Positions 14,766 to 22,081 of a stretch of 64,000 nucleotides of DNA are shown piece after piece. The notes beneath the pieces were generated by a model, which did not search any database, had not been told where the DNA came from, and was given only the letters and a program-made list of their open reading frames with translations. A program made the translations under genes and the position numbers. Position 1 is the first letter of the stretch, and each line of letters starts with the position of its first letter. Origin of the DNA: a virus; the IMG/VR virus record IMGVR_UViG_3300044858_005015, positions 1-64,000 of that record; one strand, written 5' to 3'.

Positions 14766-15002
14766 TCAGCGGAACTTACCCGCCGAGACGACTTCCGAAA
14801 ACCACAACCCAAGAGTAGTATTAAAGGTAAACAAAACTAGAGGTTCAGATTCTACAAACTCCGTAAACATACCTGAAGGAGTGCCCACGGATTTCCATTT
14901 AAGGGAAACACGCTCTCTAACTGTAGGTCCGTTGTCGCTCCTTCTTAGTAAACGTCGGCGAATTGATCTAAAAAGCTCTAAAGATGAGGGTACCCCTGCC
15001 AT
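14766..15002 (-). pseudogene. Truncated duplicate of the 13478-14098 gene
   Basis: First 64 codons match MAGVPSSLELF... of the intact gene, then the frame leaves the repeat and ends LGLWFSEVVSAGKFR. Arises from repeat copy B meeting the insert; about two-thirds of the protein is lost. Confidence 0.8.
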
Positions 15003-15149
15003 TATATTATATTTAATTTGTTCTACAGGAAAAGCTTGCCAGCCCTGAACAACTCTGTATAATAAACCTATGATCACAGAACAACACTATACAAGACAGT
15101 ATGAACATCCTGAAGACAGAATCTTTAAGGACAAAGAATATATCAACAG
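14811..15149. repeat. 339-bp direct repeat, copy B
   Basis: Second copy of 13907-14245. It ends within the 90-aa gene at the point where copy A breaks off, so copy B carries the intact 5' end of that gene and copy A the intact minus-strand gene. Confidence 0.95.
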
Positions 15150-15342
15150 GCTACAAAAGCATGTCGATGAAGTGTATGAAAAGCTGTCACAAGACCTGAG
15201 ACTCAATGAGAGGGGTAAAGATCTTCTCTTTGATTATCTTTATAACTGTGATGAAGATATTGAGTTTGAAGACTATGTGAATAGATTTGGTAGTGAATAT
15301 GAGGCTATAGCTTTTAAGAAGCCTAGAAAAGTAAGGTACTAA
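15070..15342 (+). CDS. Hypothetical acidic protein (intact copy)
   Basis: 90 aa, starts MITEQHYTRQYEHPEDRI; helical, with an acidic centre (CDEDIEFEDYVNRFG). Its first 26 codons lie in direct repeat B. First gene of a long plus-strand series to 20 kb. No family recognised. Confidence 0.65.
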   Translation: MITEQHYTRQYEHPEDRIFKDKEYINRLQKHVDEVYEKLSQDLRLNERGKDLLFDYLYNCDEDIEFEDYVNRFGSEYEAIAFKKPRKVRY

Positions 15343-15349
15343 AACTCTT

Positions 15350-15619
15350 ATGAAATACAGAATCAAAGAAATAGAAGACACAGGGTTCGATCCATCTTAT
15401 ACTAAGTTAATTAAAAAAAATTACTACTACCCTCAGTATAAAAAATTCCTTTTTTGGCGTAGATTTGTCTGGTGGGGTGGAGAGGATGGCCGCACCCCTC
15501 GCACTGCCTTCTACACAACCAAAGAAGATGCTCTAGAAGCGATTGAAGCTGATAAAGAAGAACGAAGACAAAAAGCTCTTGACAAACCTCAAAAACCTAT
15601 CTATCATTACATAAACTAA
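15350..15619 (+). CDS. Hypothetical small protein
   Basis: 89 aa, MKYRIKEIEDTGFDPSYTK, aromatic middle (FLFWRRFVWWGG) and Lys/Glu-rich end. Stop overlaps the next ATG (TAATG). The middle resembles a small beta domain but matches no family I know. Confidence 0.6.
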   Translation: MKYRIKEIEDTGFDPSYTKLIKKNYYYPQYKKFLFWRRFVWWGGEDGRTPRTAFYTTKEDALEAIEADKEERRQKALDKPQKPIYHYIN

Positions 15620-15978
15620 TGAATATTAGAATCAACAACATTGGTGCAGTATCTACTAAGTATGATGGTTTTCATATTGTCAAGTATATGCCTAATGACT
15701 TGTATGGAAAACTAGAAGAATACCTTAAAGATGGCTGGGAAGATGATGGAGACTTTGTGGTGAAGCCTCAAATGTCCGTTGATAAAAATTGCTTCTCAAA
15801 CAAAGAAAATCAATATGTTGTTGCTTTTCTAAAATATGAACAAAATAACTATTGTACTAGAATTGAATCAGTTAGGGATAGACTCTTAGATCTCAGTAAA
15901 CAGGAGAGAGATGACTTCTGGGAGGTCTATGAAATTGCTGATAGAAAGATCTGTGAAAAAGCAGACAAAGATGAGTGA
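15619..15978 (+). CDS. Hypothetical protein
   Basis: 119 aa, MNIRINNIGAVSTKYDG, acidic, mixed fold, no motif recognised. Translationally coupled to 15350-15619. Confidence 0.6.
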   Translation: MNIRINNIGAVSTKYDGFHIVKYMPNDLYGKLEEYLKDGWEDDGDFVVKPQMSVDKNCFSNKENQYVVAFLKYEQNNYCTRIESVRDRLLDLSKQERDDFWEVYEIADRKICEKADKDE

Positions 15979-16019
15979 GCAGACTTTGGCTTTGTGTTGC
16001 CGAAATAGACTCTAGAAGA

Positions 16020-16027
16020 GATAAATA
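16020..16027 (+). promoter_or_regulatory. T4-late-like promoter box GATAAATA
   Basis: GATAAATA ending 7 nt before the ATG at 16035. Confidence 0.55.
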
Positions 16028-16034
16028 ATAGATA

Positions 16035-16229
16035 ATGAATAAAGACTCTAAAATGCTGGCTGAGGCTTATGATCAAGTTAAAAAGCATTTTATACCTGAT
16101 AAATGGTATGCTCATTATATGGGATCTGTTGCTGGACCTTATGATTCTAAAGAAGAAGCATGGAAAGATTGTGGTGGGGATGTTAAATGGATAAAGCTTG
16201 GAGAAGAAATAACTGAAAGAAAAGCTTGA
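16035..16229 (+). CDS. Small protein with capsid-targeting-like N terminus
   Basis: 64 aa. MNKDSKMLAEAYDQVKKHF contains MLAE-A and parallels LIAE-AY of 1764-2207. The rest (about 20-64) is a compact domain with WYAHYMGSVAGPYDSKEEAW. Late-type box 7 nt upstream. Candidate internal head protein; unproven. Confidence 0.55.
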   Translation: MNKDSKMLAEAYDQVKKHFIPDKWYAHYMGSVAGPYDSKEEAWKDCGGDVKWIKLGEEITERKA

Positions 16230-16254
16230 GTTGCCCTAGTCCTTCCTGTATACT
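16226..16254 (+). promoter_or_regulatory. Sigma70-type promoter
   Basis: TTGAGT (16226-16231), 17-bp spacer, TATACT (16249-16254), then 8 nt to the ATG at 16263. Starts a new transcription unit inside the plus-strand train. Confidence 0.65.
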
Positions 16255-16262
16255 AGAACATA

Positions 16263-16517
16263 ATGAAAACTTGGAAAAAGCGTTTTGAATCTTCTTCTTG
16301 GTATGAATCTTATGAACAAGAAGAGGATACTAGTTCCCCTAGAACTGATCTAAAGGTTCAGGAATTATCTCTCGAAGCTATAGATGTTTGCTCTAATGAG
16401 CACTATCTAGTTATTAGCACTCAAAGATGGGCACTTGATGTAGAGGACATTGATGACTTTTGCCAACTCTTAAAAGACTTCATGAATAGAGAACTTAAAC
16501 AGAAAAAAATAAAATGA
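16263..16517 (+). CDS. Hypothetical small protein
   Basis: 84 aa, MKTWKKRFESSSWYESYEQE, acidic with two strand-like segments (HYLVISTQRWALDVED). Overlaps the next gene by 4 nt. No family recognised. Confidence 0.6.
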   Translation: MKTWKKRFESSSWYESYEQEEDTSSPRTDLKVQELSLEAIDVCSNEHYLVISTQRWALDVEDIDDFCQLLKDFMNRELKQKKIK

Positions 16518-16741
16518 AAGTTATTGACGAAGATACTGATATAATTAGCTTTGGAAAGTATTCTGGTAAAACTTACAGAGAGATTTGCGATATTGATCCA
16601 GAATATATTATTTGGTTGCATGAAAATGTAAAAGAAATTAAATTTAGAAAATCTTGGATTACTGCTATTGAAATGGATTTAAGAGAAGAAGCATCTGAAC
16701 TTCATGATATTATTAGAGAGCATTATTATGATATTTTTTAG
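16514..16741 (+). CDS. ExoX C-terminal-like domain protein
   Basis: 75 aa. Residues 10-40 (ISFGKYSGKTYREI then DPEYIIWLHEN) match the small domain found at the C terminus of exonuclease X and as a stand-alone phage protein (FGKYKGK...DP.Y..WL). No nuclease domain is present, so it is probably a nucleic-acid-binding or adaptor domain. Confidence 0.65.
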   Translation: MKVIDEDTDIISFGKYSGKTYREICDIDPEYIIWLHENVKEIKFRKSWITAIEMDLREEASELHDIIREHYYDIF

Positions 16742-16753
16742 AGATTAAACAAA

Positions 16754-16984
16754 ATGAAAACAACCTGCGAAAAAAGAGCAATTAAAATTGTAGAGCTTCA
16801 AGAAGAGCTTGAAGAGGCAAAAGAAATTATTTATAACTTTGTCTTTCCTTCAGATAGTACAGAACAAACCCATCAAGCATTCCTTAAAAAAGCTGCTAGA
16901 TTTATCGGAACACAAGCCCATTTTAGTGAGAAAAAGAACTATCTGAACAACTTGAACCTCATCCAGAAAAAATATAAACAATGA
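16754..16984 (+). CDS. Hypothetical helical protein
   Basis: 76 aa, MKTTCEKRAIKIVELQEEL, mostly helical with a coiled-coil-like start. Overlaps the next gene by 4 nt. No family recognised. Confidence 0.55.
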   Translation: MKTTCEKRAIKIVELQEELEEAKEIIYNFVFPSDSTEQTHQAFLKKAARFIGTQAHFSEKKNYLNNLNLIQKKYKQ

Positions 16985-17172
16985 AACCAAAAATAGTTAA
17001 TTGGGAAATATATCATAAAAACTTTGAAATACTTGGAGAGTCTATTATGCATGCTGGAGGTAATCCCTTTAAAGTATTAAAAGATAATGAAGACTTTATG
17101 AGAATGCTTGCAAATAATCATATTGAAATAGGTTCTTGTGTTAAGCATAACCCAGATTTAAGCAATGAGTGA
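16981..17172 (+). CDS. Hypothetical small protein
   Basis: 63 aa, MKPKIVNWEIYHKNFEILG, helical and basic N terminus. Flanked by short gene overlaps on both sides. No family recognised. Confidence 0.5.
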   Translation: MKPKIVNWEIYHKNFEILGESIMHAGGNPFKVLKDNEDFMRMLANNHIEIGSCVKHNPDLSNE

Positions 17173-17335
17173 TCTATGGTTTAATGTTAGATTTGGAGCA
17201 TTTCATTTACAATGCAAAAAATATTCATTGACTAAATGGAATTTAAGCTATAATAGTTATTGGAGCAATTGGAAATGGCTTAAAGAACCATTTGACATTT
17301 GCGAATTTGAATGGAAAGGATGGAAAAATGAGTAG
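17165..17335 (+). CDS. Trp-rich 56-aa protein
   Basis: 56 aa with eight Trp residues (for example SYWSNWKWLKEP, FEWKGWKNE). Overlaps both neighbours (8 nt each), which supports it as a real gene despite its size. Function unknown. Confidence 0.55.
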   Translation: MSDLWFNVRFGAFHLQCKKYSLTKWNLSYNSYWSNWKWLKEPFDICEFEWKGWKNE

Positions 17336-17762
17336 AAAACTAAAATTTAGAGTTTGGAACCCAACATATCAAGAAATGTTGTATCCATCAAGCCCAACTA
17401 AAAATGGAGACTATGAAGAAAAAATTTATCTTCAATTAGATGGTCAATTAATTGGAGATTTTAAACATACAGGTCTTATTAATTGCTCAGAACACTATGT
17501 CATTCAACAATTCACAGGAATGCTTGATAATAATGGTAAAGAGATCTATGAAGGAGATATAATCAAATATTCAAGATTATTTGAAGCAACCTCCGATGAA
17601 CCTACCCATATCAAAGAATTAACATCTTTTATTAGATATGAAAGTGCTAAATTTGGATTTGATTTAAAAGGATTTAATGATATGTTTTGTGATTTAAGTG
17701 ATGGATATAATGTTGAAGTAATTGGAAATATTTTTGAAAATAAAAATACACTTGACTCCTAA
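17328..17762 (+). CDS. YopX-family protein A
   Basis: 144 aa from MSRKLKFRVWNPTYQEM. Contains the YopX hallmarks: FRVWxP at the start, VIQQFTGMLDNNGKEIYEGDIIKY in the middle (about 72-95) and VEVIGNIFEN at the end. YopX proteins are widespread in phages; their function is not established. Paralogous to 19160-19471. Confidence 0.8.
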   Translation: MSRKLKFRVWNPTYQEMLYPSSPTKNGDYEEKIYLQLDGQLIGDFKHTGLINCSEHYVIQQFTGMLDNNGKEIYEGDIIKYSRLFEATSDEPTHIKELTSFIRYESAKFGFDLKGFNDMFCDLSDGYNVEVIGNIFENKNTLDS

Positions 17763-17785
17763 GACAAATACTATAGAATAAAGTG

Positions 17786-18403
17786 ATGTCAGAAGAACTT
17801 AAAAAAATCTCTAAAGACCTTGACAAGCTTGAAGCAGAAAAAGAGACTTGGAAAGAAATGTATGAGATGCAAACTAGGCTTGTCCTCAGTCTAGAACTTG
17901 ATAAGATTGAGAAAGAAAAAGAAATTGATAGCTTAAAAGAAACCCTCAAACTCCAAAAACATGTATACGATGTAGGTGCTGAAGATTTAGAATTAGATAA
18001 AAGAATTGAATTTTTAGAAGAAACACAAAAACAATTAGCCAAATGTATTGAAAAATGTTGGAACTGCTTTGGTTATTCAAAATTCAAGATCTGGGACTTT
18101 GTAGATGGTTTAGAATTACTAGTCGAAAAGGTACAAGATGTTGTAGAGGATGAGAGAATACATCAAAAAATAGTAGACCAGACCTATGACATCCTTACAG
18201 GGAACCCCCCTGTAGACCTACCTAAAGGTATTTTTAGCATTCCTAAATGTGTGGAAAATATGTTTGAAGAACTTAAAGATCTAGTAATTGAGAACAAAAG
18301 ACTAGAAGACAAATTAGAAAGATATAGAAAAGAAAATAAAACTCTCCAAAGCTATCTCGATAACATTAACAAAAATCTTAAACAGATGACCGGAGAAAAA
18401 TAA
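17786..18403 (+). CDS. Long coiled-coil protein
   Basis: 205 aa from MSEELKKISKDLDKL. Two coiled-coil segments (about 1-70 and 165-200) flank a central helical domain with CIEKCWNCFGYSKFKIW. TTGACT about 36 nt upstream and TATAGA suggest a weak promoter. No family recognised; possibly a structural spacer or oligomerising regulator. Confidence 0.6.
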   Translation: MSEELKKISKDLDKLEAEKETWKEMYEMQTRLVLSLELDKIEKEKEIDSLKETLKLQKHVYDVGAEDLELDKRIEFLEETQKQLAKCIEKCWNCFGYSKFKIWDFVDGLELLVEKVQDVVEDERIHQKIVDQTYDILTGNPPVDLPKGIFSIPKCVENMFEELKDLVIENKRLEDKLERYRKENKTLQSYLDNINKNLKQMTGEK

Positions 18404-18404
18404 T

Positions 18405-18704
18405 ATGACACTCAAAACCTTTACAACTCTCATTGAAGGACTCAAAAGCTATAGAGATAAAAAAGACAAGCTCTATACTTTAGGAATAGATATCCTTAGC
18501 TTTGATGAAGACTATTATAGAGAGGTAACAAGACCTTTGATGGTAGAAGCTTTTACTGAAGAAGGAACGGAATGGATCTATTGGTACTTGTATGAGAAGG
18601 AATCTTTATCAGGAGGACCTCTAAAAGCCTTTGACAAAGAGGGTAATGAAATCTGCTTTGACATTCCTTCATTATATGATACAATAAAAGAGTACTTAAA
18701 ATGA
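18405..18704 (+). CDS. Hypothetical protein
   Basis: 99 aa, MTLKTFTTLIEGLKSYRDKK, acidic, with a WIYWYLYEKESLSGGPLKAFD segment reminiscent of small phage proteins that end in an immunity-like fold. No family assigned. Ends in an ATGA overlap with the next gene. Confidence 0.55.
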   Translation: MTLKTFTTLIEGLKSYRDKKDKLYTLGIDILSFDEDYYREVTRPLMVEAFTEEGTEWIYWYLYEKESLSGGPLKAFDKEGNEICFDIPSLYDTIKEYLK

Positions 18705-18832
18705 CTATATGGCATGAACTGTTTCTAATTTGTTTTATTGTTGTTTGTGGTGCAATTGCAGTAGCCATGAAAGCTTTAGAGGATAAAAAATATTTTGAGG
18801 ATGAAAAGAACTTGATTCAACCTATTACATGA
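18701..18832 (+). CDS. 43-aa single-pass membrane protein
   Basis: MTIWHELFLICFIVVCGAIA: one transmembrane segment, then a charged tail (ALEDKKYFEDEKNLIQ). Both ends overlap neighbours by ATGA, strong support for a real gene. Its first residues repeat those of the 39-aa gene at 1544-1663. Confidence 0.65.
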   Translation: MTIWHELFLICFIVVCGAIAVAMKALEDKKYFEDEKNLIQPIT

Positions 18833-19158
18833 GAGCATTTAAACTAAATTCTGATTGTCATAAAAGCTCTGGTTGGAAAATAGAAACCTGTAGAGAATTT
18901 ATTATTTTTCTAAATGAGTATGCTGATATTCATTTAACAGAAACCGAACCCACTTTGATATGTTCTAATAATGCTATGGAATTTGTTGAAAAGTTGCCTG
19001 TATTTCAATGGAGTCCTGTTAAATGTTCTGGAATATCTATACCAGATTATATAGGACATATTCAATTTAAAAACAAAAAAATAAAATTTATTAAAGATAA
19101 AGAGTTGGAAAATGTAGTTATAAAGACACAATCTGGAAACGTTATAGCTTCTAATTAA
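18829..19158 (+). CDS. Hypothetical protein
   Basis: 109 aa starting MRAFKLNSDCHKSSGW. The MRAFK start is shared with the YopX-type gene that follows, but the YopX core is not visible. No family recognised. Confidence 0.5.
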   Translation: MRAFKLNSDCHKSSGWKIETCREFIIFLNEYADIHLTETEPTLICSNNAMEFVEKLPVFQWSPVKCSGISIPDYIGHIQFKNKKIKFIKDKELENVVIKTQSGNVIASN

Positions 19159-19159
19159 A

Positions 19160-19471
19160 ATGAGAGCATTTAAATTTAGAGTTTACGACGAAAAGAAAAA
19201 ATGTTGGGTAGAGGATTATATCCAATATTATCCAATGGATACTTTCGTTAAACAAGGTCATATTATTCAACAATTTACAGGTATGTTGGATAAAAATCTT
19301 CAAGAAATTTATGAAGGAGATTTGGTAAAAGCCAAAACTGGTATTGTATATACATGCAAATATTCCAACGAAGAAGCTGCTTTTATTCTTGAATTTGTAG
19401 ATAGTTTTGTGTATCTTTCTGACTTTGATCATTTAGAAGTCGTGGGAAATATTTTTGAAAATGGAAATTAA
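19160..19471 (+). CDS. YopX-family protein B
   Basis: 103 aa. FKFRVYDEKKKCWVED start, HIIQQFTGMLDKNLQEIYEGDLV centre and LEVVGNIFEN end match YopX and protein A at 17328 (shared IIQQFTGMLDxN). Shorter than A by about 40 residues in the variable middle. Function unknown. Confidence 0.8.
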   Translation: MRAFKFRVYDEKKKCWVEDYIQYYPMDTFVKQGHIIQQFTGMLDKNLQEIYEGDLVKAKTGIVYTCKYSNEEAAFILEFVDSFVYLSDFDHLEVVGNIFENGN

Positions 19472-19498
19472 ATATCAAAAAAGACTGGAGATTAAAAG

Positions 19499-19939
19499 AT
19501 GAATGAAATTTACAGAGAAGAAGCAAAAAAATGGGAAGCTCTTTATGATGAGGTTTATGATGCTTTGTCAAATGAGATAGATAGAGATTCTCAAGGCGAA
19601 TTAGAAACTTTGGGACAATGTGCCAAAAGAATTATCAAAGAACGAAACGAACTTATAGCTGAACTTAAAGAATACAGATCAATCGCAGAAAATATTGGAG
19701 CAGAAAAAGAAACTCTTAAACAGTTATCTCAATGGGAAGACTTGGTCTTTAGCCATCAAGAAGATTTTGAAAAAGAATTTTGTAGTGATAATGAACTTTT
19801 GGGTTTGTGGTTTGGTTCAGAATGGGTTAAAATCTGGTACATGCATAGTGAGGGAATACATTATACTAATAGTTTCCCCATAAAAATCTTTTTAGAATTT
19901 GTGGAAAAATATGAAAGACACATATATTGCAAAAATTAA
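19499..19939 (+). CDS. Hypothetical protein with coiled-coil start
   Basis: 146 aa, MNEIYREEAKKWEALYDEVY. Helical first 85 residues, then a compact C-terminal region (EWVKIWYMHSEGIHY). Last gene before the queC transcription unit. No family recognised. Confidence 0.55.
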   Translation: MNEIYREEAKKWEALYDEVYDALSNEIDRDSQGELETLGQCAKRIIKERNELIAELKEYRSIAENIGAEKETLKQLSQWEDLVFSHQEDFEKEFCSDNELLGLWFGSEWVKIWYMHSEGIHYTNSFPIKIFLEFVEKYERHIYCKN

Positions 19940-19954
19940 AATTTATTATACAAT
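19927..19954 (+). promoter_or_regulatory. Sigma70-type promoter for the queC cluster
   Basis: TTGCAA (19927-19932), 16-bp spacer, TACAAT (19949-19954), then 6 nt to the queC ATG. Predicted leaderless or near-leaderless. Confidence 0.6.
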
Positions 19955-19960
19955 ATCGTA

Positions 19961-20695
19961 ATGTCTAATACTAAATCAGTTGTTATATACAGCGGGGGGA
20001 TGGATTCAACAGTAATCTTACATCATGCTATTAAGAACTTTGAAGATGTTTATTGTTTAACATATAACTATAATCAAAGACATAAACTTGAAATTGATAA
20101 AGCTATTAATTATACAGCTGATTTAGGTGTTGGTGAAGGTCAAAAGATTCAACAACATATTATTGTTGATTTGACATTTTACGCTAAATTAGCTACTGCA
20201 TCTGCTTTAACTAATCCTAATATTAATGTGCCTAAAATGGCGGAGGTAATTGGAGAAGCTCAAACTTTGGCGTATGTTCCAAATCGTAATACAGTAATGC
20301 TTTCAATTGCTGCTGGATATGCTGAATCTATTGGAGCAGAAACTATTCTTTATGGTGCTGCTATGGCAGACGACACGAGCGGTTTTTGGGATTGTACAAA
20401 TCATTACCTTGAACTTTATAACTCTATTTTAGCGCTTAACCGAAAGAATACTATTCAAGTTCAGGCGCCGCTTATTAAGATGTCTAAGAAGGAAATTATT
20501 CAATATGGCGTAGAGCTCGGTATTAATTTTTCTAAGACGTTAACCTGCTATAATGGGGAAGAGGTGGGCTGTTCTCAATGCCCGGCTTGTGCCGCTCGTT
20601 TGCGCGGCTTTATAGACGCAAAGTTAATTGATCCGGTTAAGTATGCTATAGACATTGACTGGACTAAGTATGGGTGTCAGCCTATAATGTCCTAA
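19961..20695 (+). CDS. queC: 7-cyano-7-deazaguanine (preQ0) synthase QueC
   Basis: 244 aa, full length for QueC. PP-loop SGGMDST (11-17), YVPNRNTVMLS (105-115) and a C-terminal zinc site C196, C204, C207, C210 (CYNGEEVGCSQCPACAAR). QueC converts 7-carboxy-7-deazaguanine to preQ0 with ATP and ammonia. In phages preQ0 feeds DNA 7-deazaguanine modification or host queuosine. The stop overlaps the start of a class II amidotransferase gene by one base, so the two are translationally coupled. FolE, QueD, QueE and a DpdA transglycosylase are not in the window. Confidence 0.93.
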   Translation: MSNTKSVVIYSGGMDSTVILHHAIKNFEDVYCLTYNYNQRHKLEIDKAINYTADLGVGEGQKIQQHIIVDLTFYAKLATASALTNPNINVPKMAEVIGEAQTLAYVPNRNTVMLSIAAGYAESIGAETILYGAAMADDTSGFWDCTNHYLELYNSILALNRKNTIQVQAPLIKMSKKEIIQYGVELGINFSKTLTCYNGEEVGCSQCPACAARLRGFIDAKLIDPVKYAIDIDWTKYGCQPIMS

Positions 20696-21339
20696 TGTGC
20701 TCTGTAGCAGGCAGTTCTAACCTCGAGAAAGCATATACTCTTTACAGGCTAGGTCTTGATAGAGGTTATCAGTCATCAGGGTTCTTAGGAGTGACCCAGA
20801 ACAACTTTGTCTTACTAAAGCAAAAGGATATCTTTGAACTCGACTATCTCAAAGAAGAGATGAAGCGTACAGAGGAGTTCCCTGTCTACTGTTTGTTTCA
20901 TTCAAGAGCTCCGACCAATACTGTTAGTCAAAGTTTTTCACCTAAGACTACACATCCCTTTTCGTTTAAGAATTGGTTTGTGGCACAGAACGGAATCATT
21001 CAGAACTTTAATGAACTGAAGACTGAAGCTACATGTATGGCCTTTAATGTCGACTCGGCTATGGTTCCCTATGACTTGTATTGGAAGAGAGGCGACATAG
21101 CTAAGACCTACGAACGTTATAAAGGCCTTTTAACTTCCTGGATCTATAATTCTATTACTGGTGAGATCTTCTTAGTTAAAGCCGGCTCCTCTCTACATAT
21201 GGACGAAGATAGCTTTTGTTCAGTCTCTTTTGAAGGTTCTCATATAGTTGAACAAGACGGAGTAGTGACTAAATTTAACGGAATGCAGTTTGAAATGTAC
21301 CAGACCTTTAACTATGACAACCCCTATTTTATTTTATGA
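20695..21339 (+). CDS. Stand-alone class II glutamine amidotransferase (Gat)
   Basis: 214 aa from MCSVAGSSN: Cys2 becomes the N-terminal nucleophile once Met is removed. Other Ntn-amidotransferase motifs: HSRAPTNT (69-76) with the substrate Arg, TTHPF (85-89), the oxyanion QNGIIQNFNEL (98-108) and NVDSAMV (118-124). Start chosen because only this ATG puts Cys second; a longer frame to 20674 would bury it. In phages a Gat domain fused to QueC (Gat-QueC) is linked to amidating preQ0 to archaeosine-type bases; here Gat is separate and follows QueC. No synthetase domain is attached, so it presumably supplies ammonia to QueC or acts on preQ0. Confidence 0.85.
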   Translation: MCSVAGSSNLEKAYTLYRLGLDRGYQSSGFLGVTQNNFVLLKQKDIFELDYLKEEMKRTEEFPVYCLFHSRAPTNTVSQSFSPKTTHPFSFKNWFVAQNGIIQNFNELKTEATCMAFNVDSAMVPYDLYWKRGDIAKTYERYKGLLTSWIYNSITGEIFLVKAGSSLHMDEDSFCSVSFEGSHIVEQDGVVTKFNGMQFEMYQTFNYDNPYFIL

Positions 21340-22061
21340 AACAAGTATTACTCGTAACCGCAACTAAAGCTAAGACTCTAGAAGAGTTTCAGCAAAGACC
21401 TCTAGCTAAGTCTTTACAAGTGCTCTGTGACAGGAGATACGACAAGTCAATGTTCGACTTTGAAGTAGTTAAGGATAACTCAACCGGCTTACCTGAAGTC
21501 TACAACCGCTATCTGACTGAAGAGAATAAGGACAAATTACTACTTTTTGTACACGACGACTTGGAGATCCATGACTTGAACTTAGTAGAGAAGCTTAACC
21601 AGTCGCCTTGGGATATTACCGGTCTGGCGGGAGGTGCTACGTTTGAACTAAAAGATAAGAACTTATGGCACATTTGTTCAAAGCGTGAATCTCAAACCGG
21701 CTCTGTCAGTCATCCTCTCTGTTGGCAGGAAGGCAATCAGCTCAAAGTAGACAATACCCGACAGATTGTTACCACCTTTGGACCGACCCCTATGAGAGCT
21801 CTAATTCTAGATGCACTGTTTATGTGTGTTAACGTTGAGAGAGCTCTAGAGGTAGGCTTTAAATTGGACGAAGACTTTAAGTTTCACCACTGGGACATTT
21901 CTTCCTGTCTTTTGGCTAATGAGAAGAAGCTAACTATGGGCACCTATCCTGTTTACTGTCTGCATCATGGCCTGGGCAATTCGTTTATGTCTCAGGACTG
22001 GGAAGATTCTAATAACATTTTTAAAGATAAATGGCAAAGTGCCTTGAAGAAGTCTGAATAG
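21336..22061 (+). CDS. GT2-like glycosyltransferase
   Basis: 241 aa. Resembles short GT-A proteins of the Glyco_tranf_2_5 type: N-terminal LLVTATKAK, a metal-binding-like LLLFVHDDLEIHD (about 70-82), DITGLAGGATFEL, then LDALFMCVNVERALEVGF and an acidic/His-rich DFKFHHWDISSCL. Starts inside the Gat stop (ATGA). Its place in the queC-gat unit suggests glycosylation linked to base modification, or of another phage product; the substrate cannot be read from sequence. Confidence 0.65.
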   Translation: MKQVLLVTATKAKTLEEFQQRPLAKSLQVLCDRRYDKSMFDFEVVKDNSTGLPEVYNRYLTEENKDKLLLFVHDDLEIHDLNLVEKLNQSPWDITGLAGGATFELKDKNLWHICSKRESQTGSVSHPLCWQEGNQLKVDNTRQIVTTFGPTPMRALILDALFMCVNVERALEVGFKLDEDFKFHHWDISSCLLANEKKLTMGTYPVYCLHHGLGNSFMSQDWEDSNNIFKDKWQSALKKSE

Positions 22062-22071
22062 CCTTTATATT
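22044..22071 (+). promoter_or_regulatory. Sigma70-type promoter
   Basis: TTGAAG (22044-22049), 16 bp, TATATT (22066-22071), 10 nt to the ATG at 22082. It overlaps the end of the glycosyltransferase gene. Confidence 0.5.
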
Positions 22072-22081
22072 ATTACACACT

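Larger units (their letters stand above)
14246..14810. mobile_element. 565-bp foreign-looking insert between direct repeats
   Basis: Visibly richer in G/C than its flanks and bounded on both sides by the 339-bp repeat. Contains the start of a bacterial-type membrane-protein gene (minus) and a 39-aa membrane peptide gene (plus). No transposase, inverted ends or target-site duplication other than the long repeat. R-insert-R is what a single crossover with a circular molecule carrying R would leave; misassembly is the alternative. Confidence 0.7.

Noticed and set aside
15380-15400. GGTTCGATCC, reminiscent of a tRNA T-loop
   Set aside because: It is inside the 89-aa gene (coding GFDPS) and no acceptor stem or anticodon arm surrounds it.
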